Numbered from the stretch's first letter, positions 9,588-19,053 are shown. The stretch: DNA of 64,000 nt from an uncultured Amylibacter sp. (GCA_905181935.1 CAJIZV010000001.1:434001-498000), one strand, 5' to 3'. Made by a program: numbers and translations. Notes: generated from the letters alone by a model not told the origin.

Positions 9588-10886
9588 ATGGCAAGTGCAC
9601 TCTTAGGAACCCGTATACGCGAAAACAGAAAAGCTCTCGGTATTAGTCAAAAAAATTTAGCACGAATTGCAGGCGTATCTGCTTCTTATCTCAACCTTAT
9701 CGAACACAACCGCAGAGGAATCGCTGGCAAGACTTTAAATGCTATCGCTCGGGCATTAAACGCAGATCCAGCGGAACTTTCTGAAGGCATGAACCAAGCA
9801 CTGATTGATCGTGTAAAAACAGCTGCTGTTCGCAACACAAAAATCAAAACAGAACATGACCGTATAGAAGAATTTGCCGCTCGATTTCCTGGCTTTGCTA
9901 GATTAATTGCCCGTCAAAGTGATCAAATTGATAGACGCGACGAAGAATTTACAATTTTATCAGATCAATTAAAACATGATCCTTACTTTGCTGAAGCGAT
10001 GCATTTATTGCTTTCCAATATTACTACAATTCGATCGACCTCTGACATTTTGGCAACCAGCTCACAAATGCCAGCTAAGACAGCTCAGCGCTTTATTAAT
10101 AACCTTGCACAAGAAGCACGAAAGCTTTCTAAAACTGCTGAGGATATTTTTGATTATTTCGAACCAACTTCTGAACAGCAAGTCACATCTTTAGATATTT
10201 CACCATATGAATCTCTGTTAGAAAAAAATAGATATTATTTAAACGATTTAGAAAGTGACAGTGTAACTATAGACCAAATTTTAGTATCTTTAAAACTATC
10301 TGCAGATGAATACAGGGCAACAAAGAAATCACTGAATTCGTATAAAGAAATGTCTGAAAACCTGCCAATTCAACAATTTTTAGTAGCTGCTAAAAATCAT
10401 AATTTTGATGCTATTGCGCTTGCTCAATATTTTAATACTGACATATTATCGATTTGTTTTCGTTTAGCACACTTACCAATTAAAGTAGAAATACCTCAAT
10501 TTGGCTTAATACAGTGCGATGCTTCTGGAGCAGTTTTATATCGCAAACAACTAAATTCATTTAGCTTACCAAGATACGGTGGGGCCTGTCCATTATGGCC
10601 AGTTTATCGCAGTCTATCTCAACCACTTCAACCAATCCGTGCTATGCTAGATATGCCTATGGGAGACCGCTTTCACACAATCAGCTTTGCTTATCCTACT
10701 GAAGTGGCCCAAATTGGAATGCCTGCGCTTACAGAGGCTATCATGCTTTTCACTCCAGATTATGCAATGTTACCAAAAGTTGCACACGGACAAACACCAC
10801 AATTAGACGTTGGATTACAATGCACAGTATGCCCAAGATTAGCTTGCAAAGCTCGTAGAGCCGCATACTTACTTAGCAACAAATAA
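9588..10886 (+). CDS. ScfR-type (short-chain fatty acyl) XRE-family transcriptional regulator
   Basis: A 432-residue regulator. An N-terminal helix-turn-helix (about residues 5-62, with ISQKNLARIAGVSASYLNLI) is followed by a long helical ScfR/DUF2083-like region and a C-terminal cysteine motif (CTVCPRLACKARR). Members such as RamB and PccR sense acyl-CoA esters and control acetate, propionate and glyoxylate genes. I prefer the ATG at 9588 over a TTG at 9567 that would add MIVRSWK. It is divergent from livKHMGF-acs and followed after 60 bases by a receiver/kinase operon. Repeats of TTTGTAAA just upstream suggest autoregulation and control of the importer operon. Confidence 0.85.
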   Translation: MASALLGTRIRENRKALGISQKNLARIAGVSASYLNLIEHNRRGIAGKTLNAIARALNADPAELSEGMNQALIDRVKTAAVRNTKIKTEHDRIEEFAARFPGFARLIARQSDQIDRRDEEFTILSDQLKHDPYFAEAMHLLLSNITTIRSTSDILATSSQMPAKTAQRFINNLAQEARKLSKTAEDIFDYFEPTSEQQVTSLDISPYESLLEKNRYYLNDLESDSVTIDQILVSLKLSADEYRATKKSLNSYKEMSENLPIQQFLVAAKNHNFDAIALAQYFNTDILSICFRLAHLPIKVEIPQFGLIQCDASGAVLYRKQLNSFSLPRYGGACPLWPVYRSLSQPLQPIRAMLDMPMGDRFHTISFAYPTEVAQIGMPALTEAIMLFTPDYAMLPKVAHGQTPQLDVGLQCTVCPRLACKARRAAYLLSNK

Positions 10887-10946
10887 ATAAATTGCACCAT
10901 AACTGTTTTAGGTTAAGTTAACTGAATGCAATCAAGGGGAGGTATA

Positions 10947-11315
10947 GTGCAGAAAACTATAACCATAATAGAAGACGAACCTTTCATCATAGAGGCCTTA
11001 ACCTTTCTCTTACAAAGAGAAGGATACCTTGTAAAATCTGTTTCAGACGGCGCACTAGCAGTAGATTTCATAATAGAAACTAGACCAAATTTAGTTATAT
11101 TAGATATCATGTTACCAAATGTAGGTGGCATGAAAATCTTAGAAGATATACGCGCCACAGAAAGTATATCTACTTTACCAGTCTTAATGTTAACAGCAAA
11201 GGGCCAGAAAAAAGACCGTCGAGCTGCTGAAGATGCAGGTGCAAGTCAATTTATGACTAAACCATTCGAAAACGCTGCACTAATAAAAAATGTTAAAGAG
11301 ATGCTGTTCTCATGA
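10947..11315 (+). CDS. Single-domain response regulator receiver protein
   Basis: A CheY-like receiver of about 122 residues with no output domain. The acidic pocket is IIEDEP, the phosphoacceptor is Asp53 in LVILDIMLP, the switch Thr is in MLTAKGQ and the conserved Lys is in TKPF. I place the start at GTG 10947 because AGGGGAGG ends four bases before it; an upstream in-frame ATG at 10926 has no ribosome-binding site. The stop overlaps the next gene by ATGA. The downstream SLC5-linked kinase is the probable phosphodonor. CrbR/CbrB partners in other bacteria carry DNA-binding domains and this one does not, so the output probably runs through another protein. Confidence 0.85.
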   Translation: MQKTITIIEDEPFIIEALTFLLQREGYLVKSVSDGALAVDFIIETRPNLVILDIMLPNVGGMKILEDIRATESISTLPVLMLTAKGQKKDRRAAEDAGASQFMTKPFENAALIKNVKEMLFS

Positions 11316-11563
11316 ATGATGGCACAGGTGAAAAACGTGATATTCATAGACGTAAACTGCGCAAAATTACTGAGTTATCTTTAGGGATTCCAATTATAGC
11401 TATTTGTTTGTTAGTTTCTCCACTGTTAAATAGCTTTACTAAAAGTGACGGACAAACTGAATTTGCTTTTGTTATGATCTATATTTTTGGTGTATGGGGC
11501 GCACTAATATTAATGGCATTTATAATGTCTCGCCTATTATCAAGTGGCGCGGATAAGAGATAA
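11312..11563 (+). CDS. Small membrane protein partner of the transporter-kinase
   Basis: An 83-residue protein with a basic, hydrophilic N-terminus (KRDIHRRKLRK) and two predicted membrane helices (about residues 22-40 and 51-75). It overlaps the receiver gene by ATGA and the kinase gene by TAATG, so all three are translationally coupled. The topology and position resemble the small DUF485/DUF4212-type partners encoded before SLC5 symporters such as ActP. I infer it is a subunit of the symporter-like domain of the following kinase. I do not recognise a named family with certainty. Confidence 0.75.
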   Translation: MNDGTGEKRDIHRRKLRKITELSLGIPIIAICLLVSPLLNSFTKSDGQTEFAFVMIYIFGVWGALILMAFIMSRLLSSGADKR

Positions 11564-14223
11564 TGTTAAGCTCTAATGTCATTGCAACAATATGCTTGAT
11601 ATATGTTGGTATACTCTTTGCTGTCGCAGGCTTAGCAGAACGCCGTGCACGTCAAGGCAAAATTGGTTTTTTACAATCACCCTTAATTTATACACTATCA
11701 ATCTCAGTATATTGCACAGCTTGGACATTTTATGGATCAGTTGGTTCTGCCGCATTAAACGGATTTGAATTTCTCACCATTTACCTTGGACCAACAATCG
11801 TTTTTGTTGGATGGTGGTGGTTTTTAAGAAAATTAGTGCGTATTGGACGCACACAACGCATTACATCAATTGCAGATTTAATATCGTCTCGCTACGGTAA
11901 AAGTAACACACTTGGCGTGATAGTAACTTTATTAGCAATTTTTGGATCTACTCCTTACATTGCGCTTCAGCTACAATCTCTAACCTTAAGCTTTGCAGTT
12001 TTTACTGAAGGCTCAAACAGTGAGACTAGCCCCACGATTACTGCTTTATTTATTGCTGCTGGACTTGCTTTATTCACTATCCTGTTTGGCACTCGCAATT
12101 TAGATGCAAATGAAAGGCACCATGGGGTTGTTACTGCGATTGCATTAGAAGCCATTGTTAAATTAATTGCATTAATATCTGTTGGTATTTTTGTTGTTTG
12201 GGGTGTTAGTGGCGGACCATCAAATACTTTAGTATTAATGGAAACACGCCTGCCATTAGCCGAAGATATTTTTGCACCGCGTTGGGTAACATTAACTTTT
12301 TTATCGGCCACCGCAATAATTTGTTTGCCTCGTATGTTTCAAGTAATTGTTGTTGAAAATAGTGCTGAGAAGCATTTAGCTACAGCAAGCTGGGCCTTCC
12401 CACTTTACCTTTTGCTAATGTGTATATTTGTTATGCCAATCGCAGCAACTGGATTAAATATTTTGCCAGAAGGCGCTAATCCTGACCTCTTTGTTTTAAC
12501 AATTCCCCTAGCAGAGAATCGTATAACCTTAGCGGCATTAGCCTTTTTAGGGGGGTTCTCATCTGCTACTTCAATGGTGATTGTTGCGGCCATAGCTCTC
12601 TCGACAATGGCATCCAATCATATAGTTTTACCCCTATGGCTTTACGCAGTTAAAAAGAGAAATCCTGAAAGTGATGATGTCAGAACTGTGTTACTTCGTT
12701 CCCGGCGCATCAGCATTGCTTGTATCATTGGATTTGGGTATCTTTACTTCATTCTCACTGGAGGCACCTCCGCACTTGCTTCCATAGGTTTAATTGCATT
12801 TCTAGGCGTGTCACAGGTTTTGCCAGCATTGATAGGGGCATTATTTTGGAGAAATGCTACACGAAAAGGTGCTATTTGGGGAATCTCAACAGGATTTTTA
12901 ATATGGGCATATACGTCCTTTTTACCAAGTTTTGGCGGTGATTTTATCCTAAATCAAAATATCCTTCAAAATGGACCATATGATATTTCTTTTTTGCGGC
13001 CCCAAGCCTTATTTGGAATAACGATTATTGATGCACTGACACATGCTGTTTTTTGGTCAATTTTTTTAAATACTATAGTTTTTGTTGTTATTTCTTTACT
13101 GACGACTCCTTCCCCGTTGGAAAGATTACAGGCTCAAAAGTTTATTAATGTTTATGGTCAAAACTCTAACTTTCGATCAGTTGGTGACGGCGTAACTCCT
13201 GATGATTTGTTTTTGCTCGCGCAACGTATTCTTGGTCGTAATGATGCCAATCTTTTATTTACACAGTTTTCAAAAAAACAGGGAAGGCAAGGTTTGCCCG
13301 AAATTAACATCGAGCTAATGGAAACATTAGAAAGTAAATTTGCTGGATCAGTTGGCGCAGCGACAGCCCACTCAATGATAACTCAAGCGGTTGGCAATCA
13401 ATCTATTACAGTTGAGGATCTAATAGCTGTTGCCGATGAGACAGTGCAAGGAATCGAATATTCAACTCGGCTAGAAGAGCAGTCGAAAAAACTAACCAAA
13501 TCTGGAGACGAACTCCGTATTGTAAATAATAAATTAACTAAACTAAGCACTCAAAAAGATGATTTCTTAAGCCAAGTAAGTCATGAGCTGCGTACACCAA
13601 TGACATCTATTCGATCTTTTTCAGAGATCTTACAATCAGACAAAACATTAGATAAAAAACAACTTCAATATTTTTCGACTATTATCAACGATGAGAGTCA
13701 ACGTTTAACTCGATTACTGGACGAAATTTTAGATCTGAGTTTTTTAGAAAGTGGTCAAGTGAAACTAAACCTGTCAGACGTAAATTTAAGTACAGTTCTG
13801 CAGACCGCACTTCAGTCAACACAACAAGCTGTATTAAATGCTAATGCAAAAATTAATGTAAACATAGATTGGGTCGAAAATACTCTTAACACTGATGTAG
13901 ATCGTCTCTCACAAGTGTTTATTAATCTAATAACCAATGCCGTAAAATATAATAATAAAGAGCAGCCAGAATTACAAATTAGTGGCAAGAAGACAGATGG
14001 CAATTTAAATCTTATATTCGAAGATAATGGACCTGGTATACCAAAGTCAGAGCAACCTATAATCTTTGAAAAATTCACCAAACTCTCAAATGCAACAAGT
14101 ACTAGTGGTGTTGGGCTTGGCCTTGCAATCAGTCAGGAAATTATGAAAAATCTGGGAGGGGCACTTACATGCTTAGATAGTGAAGACGGCGCTAAATTTT
14201 TGGTTACAATACCAATAACTTAA
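11563..14223 (+). CDS. CrbS/CbrA-like sodium:solute symporter-histidine kinase fusion
   Basis: An 886-residue fusion. Residues 1 to about 520 form an SLC5-like transporter domain with around 13 membrane segments (AWTFYGSVGSAALNGFEFLT; LGGFSSATSMVIV). Residues about 530-620 match the position of a STAC linker domain. After a short coiled coil come HisKA with His674 in VSHELRTPM, an N-box FINLITNAVKYNN and G-boxes DNGPGIP and GVGLGLAIS. CrbS and CbrA kinases of this layout control acs and carbon-source use in Vibrio and Pseudomonas. With acs, an ScfR gene and isocitrate lyase around it, I infer acetate or short-chain carboxylate sensing. There is no receiver in the same chain. Confidence 0.88.
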   Translation: MLSSNVIATICLIYVGILFAVAGLAERRARQGKIGFLQSPLIYTLSISVYCTAWTFYGSVGSAALNGFEFLTIYLGPTIVFVGWWWFLRKLVRIGRTQRITSIADLISSRYGKSNTLGVIVTLLAIFGSTPYIALQLQSLTLSFAVFTEGSNSETSPTITALFIAAGLALFTILFGTRNLDANERHHGVVTAIALEAIVKLIALISVGIFVVWGVSGGPSNTLVLMETRLPLAEDIFAPRWVTLTFLSATAIICLPRMFQVIVVENSAEKHLATASWAFPLYLLLMCIFVMPIAATGLNILPEGANPDLFVLTIPLAENRITLAALAFLGGFSSATSMVIVAAIALSTMASNHIVLPLWLYAVKKRNPESDDVRTVLLRSRRISIACIIGFGYLYFILTGGTSALASIGLIAFLGVSQVLPALIGALFWRNATRKGAIWGISTGFLIWAYTSFLPSFGGDFILNQNILQNGPYDISFLRPQALFGITIIDALTHAVFWSIFLNTIVFVVISLLTTPSPLERLQAQKFINVYGQNSNFRSVGDGVTPDDLFLLAQRILGRNDANLLFTQFSKKQGRQGLPEINIELMETLESKFAGSVGAATAHSMITQAVGNQSITVEDLIAVADETVQGIEYSTRLEEQSKKLTKSGDELRIVNNKLTKLSTQKDDFLSQVSHELRTPMTSIRSFSEILQSDKTLDKKQLQYFSTIINDESQRLTRLLDEILDLSFLESGQVKLNLSDVNLSTVLQTALQSTQQAVLNANAKINVNIDWVENTLNTDVDRLSQVFINLITNAVKYNNKEQPELQISGKKTDGNLNLIFEDNGPGIPKSEQPIIFEKFTKLSNATSTSGVGLGLAISQEIMKNLGGALTCLDSEDGAKFLVTIPIT

Positions 14224-14374
14224 AATCTAAATATAAGCAGATTGCTCGTTCATAAATACACACTAAGTTAAATATTTAAAATTGTAGGTAAAACTATTAA
14301 AAAAATTTAGATAAAACTAATTAATTAATAGCAAATTTATTGCCATTTCAAAACATTGCATTAAACTTAAAATC

Positions 14375-15121
14375 ATGGATCAAATTTACTTTTTAATATT
14401 TTTATCAGCTACATTTTTAGTTGCGGGAACTATTAAGGGTGTAGCTGGATTAGGATTGCCAACAGCGGCCCTAGGTATCATGACCTTCACAACTGCTCCA
14501 CGTACTGCAATTGCGCTGCTAATATTTCCATTGATACTTTCCAATGCGTGGCAAGTGTATAGATCTGGAGCAATACGTTCGACATTTAAACAGTATATGC
14601 CATTCATCTTAATATTGATTACGTTTGTGTGGCTTACAGTAAATCTTTCAAATGCAGTCAGTGACAAAGCTTTATTAGGATTTATGGGTTTTTCTATATT
14701 ATTATTTGTCGCTGTAAATATGTTAAAAAATGCACCATTTATTCCAGAAAATTATGATAAAAAAGCACAAATCATTGCAGGACTTTTTGCGGGTATCATG
14801 GGTGGACTAACATCTGTTTGGGCGCCACCTTTAGCCATGTATTTAACTGCACGGCGCATTTCAAAAGAAGAGTTTATTCGTGTTAGTGGCCTAATATTTT
14901 TTCTTGGCACTTTGCCACTAGTGATTGGATATATTCGTCAAGGTTATATGACTACACAATTAACATTGCTATCAACCTACTTGCTAATTCCAACACTTAT
15001 AGGCTTTTGGGTCGGCGAAAAAATTCGAAGTAAAATGTCAGAAATAATATTTCGTAAATCTCTTTTATGCCTCTTTTCCATTATGGGATTAAATTTAATT
15101 CGCCGTGCTTATTTTCCATAA
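14375..15121 (+). CDS. TauE/SafE-family (DUF81) membrane permease
   Basis: A 248-residue protein with about seven to eight membrane helices. The family-typical N-terminal repeat is TIKGVAGLGLPTAALGIM and the central one is GIMGGLTSVWAPPLAMYL. The family includes sulfite, sulfoacetate and organic-anion exporters of the inner membrane. It follows the kinase by 151 bases and ends base-to-base against the convergent ScfR gene (stop TAA directly abuts the next stop). A role in anion export linked to the C2 region is possible but unproven. Confidence 0.8.
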   Translation: MDQIYFLIFLSATFLVAGTIKGVAGLGLPTAALGIMTFTTAPRTAIALLIFPLILSNAWQVYRSGAIRSTFKQYMPFILILITFVWLTVNLSNAVSDKALLGFMGFSILLFVAVNMLKNAPFIPENYDKKAQIIAGLFAGIMGGLTSVWAPPLAMYLTARRISKEEFIRVSGLIFFLGTLPLVIGYIRQGYMTTQLTLLSTYLLIPTLIGFWVGEKIRSKMSEIIFRKSLLCLFSIMGLNLIRRAYFP

Positions 15122-16528
15122 TCAAACTTTAAAATTAAATGCTGACACACTACTTTCAGTTTCATCAAACATCAAAGGTCTTGCAATAGGAGGTTCTGCG
15201 CGCTGTGCGCAATGCGGTCGCTCACATAAGCGGCAATTTTGGCCAACATCAGCACGATCAACGGCACCTCCCTGCACATATACCATATCGGTGATAAATT
15301 CTGCTTCACATGCCAACATAATGGCAGTTTGCCGCATACTTTCACCATAAGCCCCACCGCTTTGCTTTGTGGATCTATTAATTGTAAAATAAGCCTGCCC
15401 ATCAGGTGTTTCAACAATTTGGGTTAGTAACTGCTGTGGAAGAGACACTGCCTTAAAAATAGATAGTTTAGGGCATTGGCCACCAAACTTACCCTTAGGA
15501 TATCCTTTTGAACCAAGACGGCGCACCATATTTCCTGCTTGGTCAACCTCTTGTAGGAAAAATGGAATGCCTTCCATTTGGGACCTACCTAATGACGTCA
15601 TACGTACCGCTACCTCCCAAAATGATACATCAAATCGCTTTGCCAGTGCCTCTACATCATATTTCATTCGTTGTGATATTTGATAAAATCGTTTATAAGG
15701 AAGCAATAAAGCAAGAGCAGCATAATTTGTGAGCTCAATAATACCTGCTTTAACGGCTTCAGGTGATTTTAGGTTTAAACGTAAAACTGCGTTATCAATT
15801 TCTTCAGTTAACTCCTTGTGTACCAGATAGCGAGCCAGTTCAGTAACACGCCCATAAGAATTAAGGCGGTCTGATATAAATAATCGCATAGAGTGTTTAT
15901 CAAATCGGCGCGTCCATTCTGGCATAATATTAATTGGTAAAGTTTGCACTGTTATTCGATGTTTTTGTAGGAGCCTATCCTGAAGTGTAGCAAATAACCC
16001 ACGTGTGAGATCTAATTCTGAGGCCAGTATTTCGGCCGCACGGTCTAATTTATCATAATAATTTTCTCGAGATTCCATAGCATTTTGAACTAAATCAGTA
16101 GGTAAAGCAGTTTGGCTAATATCTTGCCCTCTAGTCATTTCTACATTTAACTCTGACAATCGAAGTAATGTCTGGCGATATCCTTCATGAAGCTTCATAA
16201 TTCCACTTGCTACGTTTGGAGCAACATCTGCGACTTCAAATAGCTCTTCATATCCAGGTAATTCACCTTGTAATAATGTATCTGAAAAAACTTCTTTGAG
16301 TGCAGTGACTATGCCATCAGAATCTCCTTCTAAATCTTCAGGGGAAATATTGTAAATTTTAGAGAATTTTAAAATTAACTGTACTGTAATTGGCCGCTGG
16401 TTGCGCTCAATCAAATTAAGGTAACTCGGCGAAATATTTAAGCCATGTGCCATTGCAGTTTGGCTTAGACCAATACTATTTCGAATTTTTTTTACTCGAG
16501 GGCCTGCAAAAATCTTTTGATCACTCAT
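15122..16528 (-). CDS. RamB/ScfR-type transcriptional regulator divergent from isocitrate lyase
   Basis: A 468-residue regulator. The XRE helix-turn-helix at residues about 10-66 contains LSQTAMAHGLNISPSYLNLI. A long acyl-sensor region includes GGQCPKLSIFKA. The C-terminal cysteine cluster is NCRLCERPHCAQR. It belongs to the same family as the 9.6-kb regulator but is closer to RamB in length. RamB-type proteins control aceA and aceB. Here the gene is divergent from isocitrate lyase across a 194-base region with TTTACAA repeats, one of which overlaps its own start codon, suggesting autorepression. Confidence 0.88.
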   Translation of the reverse strand: MSDQKIFAGPRVKKIRNSIGLSQTAMAHGLNISPSYLNLIERNQRPITVQLILKFSKIYNISPEDLEGDSDGIVTALKEVFSDTLLQGELPGYEELFEVADVAPNVASGIMKLHEGYRQTLLRLSELNVEMTRGQDISQTALPTDLVQNAMESRENYYDKLDRAAEILASELDLTRGLFATLQDRLLQKHRITVQTLPINIMPEWTRRFDKHSMRLFISDRLNSYGRVTELARYLVHKELTEEIDNAVLRLNLKSPEAVKAGIIELTNYAALALLLPYKRFYQISQRMKYDVEALAKRFDVSFWEVAVRMTSLGRSQMEGIPFFLQEVDQAGNMVRRLGSKGYPKGKFGGQCPKLSIFKAVSLPQQLLTQIVETPDGQAYFTINRSTKQSGGAYGESMRQTAIMLACEAEFITDMVYVQGGAVDRADVGQNCRLCERPHCAQRAEPPIARPLMFDETESSVSAFNFKV

Positions 16529-16576
16529 TTACAAACTTTACTTTTTTACAATTTAATTATGACAAACTTTTACAAT
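16528..16576. promoter_or_regulatory. Candidate ScfR/RamB operator repeats upstream of aceA
   Basis: Three copies of TTTACAA occur here: 16528-16535 (TTTACAAA), 16545-16552 (TTTACAAT) and 16569-16576 (TTTACAAT), with a degenerate TTTACTTT between the first two. They are the complement type of the TTTGTAAA sites in front of the other ScfR gene. The first overlaps the ATG of the regulator itself. The rest of the gap to aceA is AT-rich; a TATAAT at 16660-16665 may be a -10 element, without a clear -35. Confidence 0.5.
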
Positions 16577-16722
16577 ATTACTCGATAATTACAAGTAAAA
16601 CATAATTTTATATAGAGATTATTAGTAAATTAAGTCACAAAATTATCTGATATACTTTATATAATATATATTTTTTAATTTTTTATTATAATATTTGTTA
16701 TTATTTTACAAAGGGGACAATA

Positions 16723-18309
16723 ATGCCATACGATGGAACATCAATTGATACAATAAATAACCTTAAAGCTGAAAATGGTAAGTCATGGGATGCTATTAAT
16801 CCTGAACATGTTCAGCGTATGAGAATGCAAAATCGTTTTAAAACTGGGCTTGAGATAGCACAATATACTGCTGACATTATGCGCAAAGACATGGCCACCT
16901 ACGATGCTGACAGTTCCCAATATACACAATCTCTTGGATGTTGGCATGGGTTTATCGGTCAACAAAAAATGATTGCCATCAAAAAACATTTTGGCACTAC
17001 AAAGCGTAAATATTTGTATTTGTCAGGATGGATGATTGCAGCATTACGTTCTGAATTTGGTCCATTACCAGATCAATCAATGCACGAAAAAACTTCAGTT
17101 CCGGCATTAATTGAAGAATTGTACACATTTCTACGCCAGGCGGATGCACGTGAACTTGCCGGTCTATTTCGAGAGTTAGATGATGCATCTGATTCAATTT
17201 CTAAATCAATTATACAGTCAAAAATTGATAATTATGACACACATGTTGTTCCTATTATAGCTGATATCGATGCTGGTTTTGGCAACCCTGAAGCTACTTA
17301 TTTGCTAGCTAAAAAAATGATTGAAGCAGGTGCTTGTGCACTCCAAATCGAAAATCAAGTTTCAGATGAAAAGCAATGCGGCCATCAAGATGGTAAAGTT
17401 ACAGTCCCTCACGAAGATTTTTTACAAAAAATCCGTGCTTGTAGACACGCATTCCTTGAGCTTGGTATTGATAATGGAATAATCGTAGCGCGAACAGACA
17501 GCTTGGGCGCCGGGCTCACAAAGCAAATAGCAGTAACAAAAGAACAAGGTGACTTAGGCGATCAGTACAATAGCTTTTTAGATTGTGATGAAGTTACATT
17601 GGATACAATGGGCAACGGCGACATTGTAATCAAGCAAGATGGTAAACTAATGCGTCCAAAACGTTTGCTCTCTAATTTATTCCAATTCAAAGAGGGTACC
17701 GGCGTTGATCGCTGTGTCTTAGATTCAATCACATCATTACAAAATGGAGCTGATATGATCTGGATCGAAACTGAAAAACCACATATAGGTCAAATAGGCG
17801 AAATGATAAATAGGGTTCGAAAAGTAGTTCCAAACGCAAAATTAGTATATAACAATTCACCCTCATTTAACTGGACACTAAATTTTCGGCAACAAGTTTT
17901 TGATATTTGGGTTGAAGAGGGCAAGGATACATCCTCTTATGATCGCTCAAAACTTATGTCTGTAGAATATGATGATACAGAATTATCAGAATGTGCTGAT
18001 AATAAAATTCGTACATTCCAAGCTGATGCTGCTCGAGATGCTGGTATATTTCATCACCTCATCACGCTTCCAACTTATCATACAGCAGCATTATCTACTG
18101 ATAACTTAGCTAAAGATTATTTTGGCGCTGAGGGTATGTTAGGTTACGTAGCTGGCGTTCAACGAAAAGAAATTCGCCAAGGCATCGCATGTGTCAGACA
18201 CCAGAACATGTCAGGATCTGACATGGGAGACGATCATAAAGAATACTTTGCCGGCGAAGCCGCTTTAAAGGCCGCTGGTGAAGACAATACAATGAACCAA
18301 TTCAACTAA
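16723..18309 (+). CDS. aceA: Isocitrate lyase (long-form)
   Basis: A 528-residue isocitrate lyase. It splits isocitrate into glyoxylate and succinate, the first step of the glyoxylate shunt. The catalytic cysteine is Cys219 in KQCGHQDGK, and metal/substrate motifs include IIADIDAGFGN and IVARTDS. The length matches the long subgroup seen in Pseudomonas aeruginosa rather than the E. coli type. AAGGGGA precedes the ATG. The gene is divergent from a RamB-like regulator and followed after 11 bases by a 74-residue gene. No malate synthase is in the window. Glyoxylate made here can also feed the serine-cycle transaminase at 52-53 kb. Confidence 0.95.
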   Translation: MPYDGTSIDTINNLKAENGKSWDAINPEHVQRMRMQNRFKTGLEIAQYTADIMRKDMATYDADSSQYTQSLGCWHGFIGQQKMIAIKKHFGTTKRKYLYLSGWMIAALRSEFGPLPDQSMHEKTSVPALIEELYTFLRQADARELAGLFRELDDASDSISKSIIQSKIDNYDTHVVPIIADIDAGFGNPEATYLLAKKMIEAGACALQIENQVSDEKQCGHQDGKVTVPHEDFLQKIRACRHAFLELGIDNGIIVARTDSLGAGLTKQIAVTKEQGDLGDQYNSFLDCDEVTLDTMGNGDIVIKQDGKLMRPKRLLSNLFQFKEGTGVDRCVLDSITSLQNGADMIWIETEKPHIGQIGEMINRVRKVVPNAKLVYNNSPSFNWTLNFRQQVFDIWVEEGKDTSSYDRSKLMSVEYDDTELSECADNKIRTFQADAARDAGIFHHLITLPTYHTAALSTDNLAKDYFGAEGMLGYVAGVQRKEIRQGIACVRHQNMSGSDMGDDHKEYFAGEAALKAAGEDNTMNQFN

Positions 18310-18320
18310 GGAGAGAAAAA

Positions 18321-18545
18321 ATGACTGCACAAATCAAGGCCGTAGAACCAACTACTTCAGAAAAAATTGACCAAGCAGATCAAGCTATTCGTATGTTAGC
18401 TAACGACCTACATCGCTTAAACCAATCAGTAGCACGCGCAGTTGAAGCTGGTGTAACAGTTGAATTGATTAGATCAAGCCGACACCATAATGGTGATGGT
18501 AACTGGGGCGACCTATTAATCCCAGTGATCACAAAGAAGGGCTAG
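18321..18545 (+). CDS. Small conserved-looking protein downstream of aceA
   Basis: A 74-residue protein of unknown function with a good Shine-Dalgarno (GGAGAG) 11 bases after the aceA stop and before the shared terminator, so it is co-transcribed with isocitrate lyase. The first two thirds are helical (QADQAIRMLANDLHRLNQSV), and the tail contains SSRHHNGDGNWGDLL. No membrane segment or signal is seen. It may modulate AceA or be an unrelated passenger; I cannot assign a function. Confidence 0.75.
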   Translation: MTAQIKAVEPTTSEKIDQADQAIRMLANDLHRLNQSVARAVEAGVTVELIRSSRHHNGDGNWGDLLIPVITKKG

Positions 18546-18588
18546 CGTCCTAGGTTGGCATAGGAATCATAACTCAACCTTACCAACC

Positions 18589-18621
18589 AGCCCCGGCTTA
18601 AGAGCTGGGGCTTTTATTTTT
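18589..18621 (+). terminator. Rho-independent terminator of the aceA operon
   Basis: A 10-bp stem (AGCCCCGGCT-TAAG-AGCTGGGGCT, one G-T pair in the inner part) is followed by TTTATTTTT. It lies about 45 bases after the 74-residue gene and should end the aceA transcript. The U-run is on the plus-strand side only, so it does not obviously serve the convergent cdd gene. Confidence 0.85.
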
Positions 18622-18657
18622 AAATGAGACTTTGCCAAAGCAATAGCGTATTTAATT

Positions 18658-19053
18658 TTAGTTTAGATCAAATGCATGAGGTAAAAGCTCAGCAATAGTT
18701 AAAATTTTATAGTTCCCATCTTTATTAGAACAAATTACAGGTAGGTCTTGGCCAAACTCCCAGATTACTTGGCGACAGATACCACATGGTGTGACCATAG
18801 TATCTGTCATGTTAGTTACGCATATAGCTTTGATCGAAGTTTTACCTCTTGCAGCACCAGCACTTATGGCAGTCCGCTCAGCACAGATCGTTGCACCAAA
18901 AGATGCATTTTCAACGTTGCAACCTGTTTCGATTGAACCATCATCATACAGCACACTAGCACCAACCCTAAAATTTGAGTAAGGCACATAAGCATTAGGC
19001 ATAGCTAATTTTGCGGCATTTAATAGTTTTTCTATTATTTTTTTATCCAACAT
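18658..19053 (-). CDS. cdd: Cytidine deaminase
   Basis: A 131-residue tetramer-type cytidine deaminase, converting cytidine and deoxycytidine to uridine and deoxyuridine. The zinc site is complete: Cys57 and catalytic Glu59 in TICAERTAIS, and Cys90 and Cys93 in PCGICRQV. It follows the second nucleoside permease by 27 bases and is the last gene of the nucleoside uptake operon. Confidence 0.93.
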   Translation of the reverse strand: MLDKKIIEKLLNAAKLAMPNAYVPYSNFRVGASVLYDDGSIETGCNVENASFGATICAERTAISAGAARGKTSIKAICVTNMTDTMVTPCGICRQVIWEFGQDLPVICSNKDGNYKILTIAELLPHAFDLN

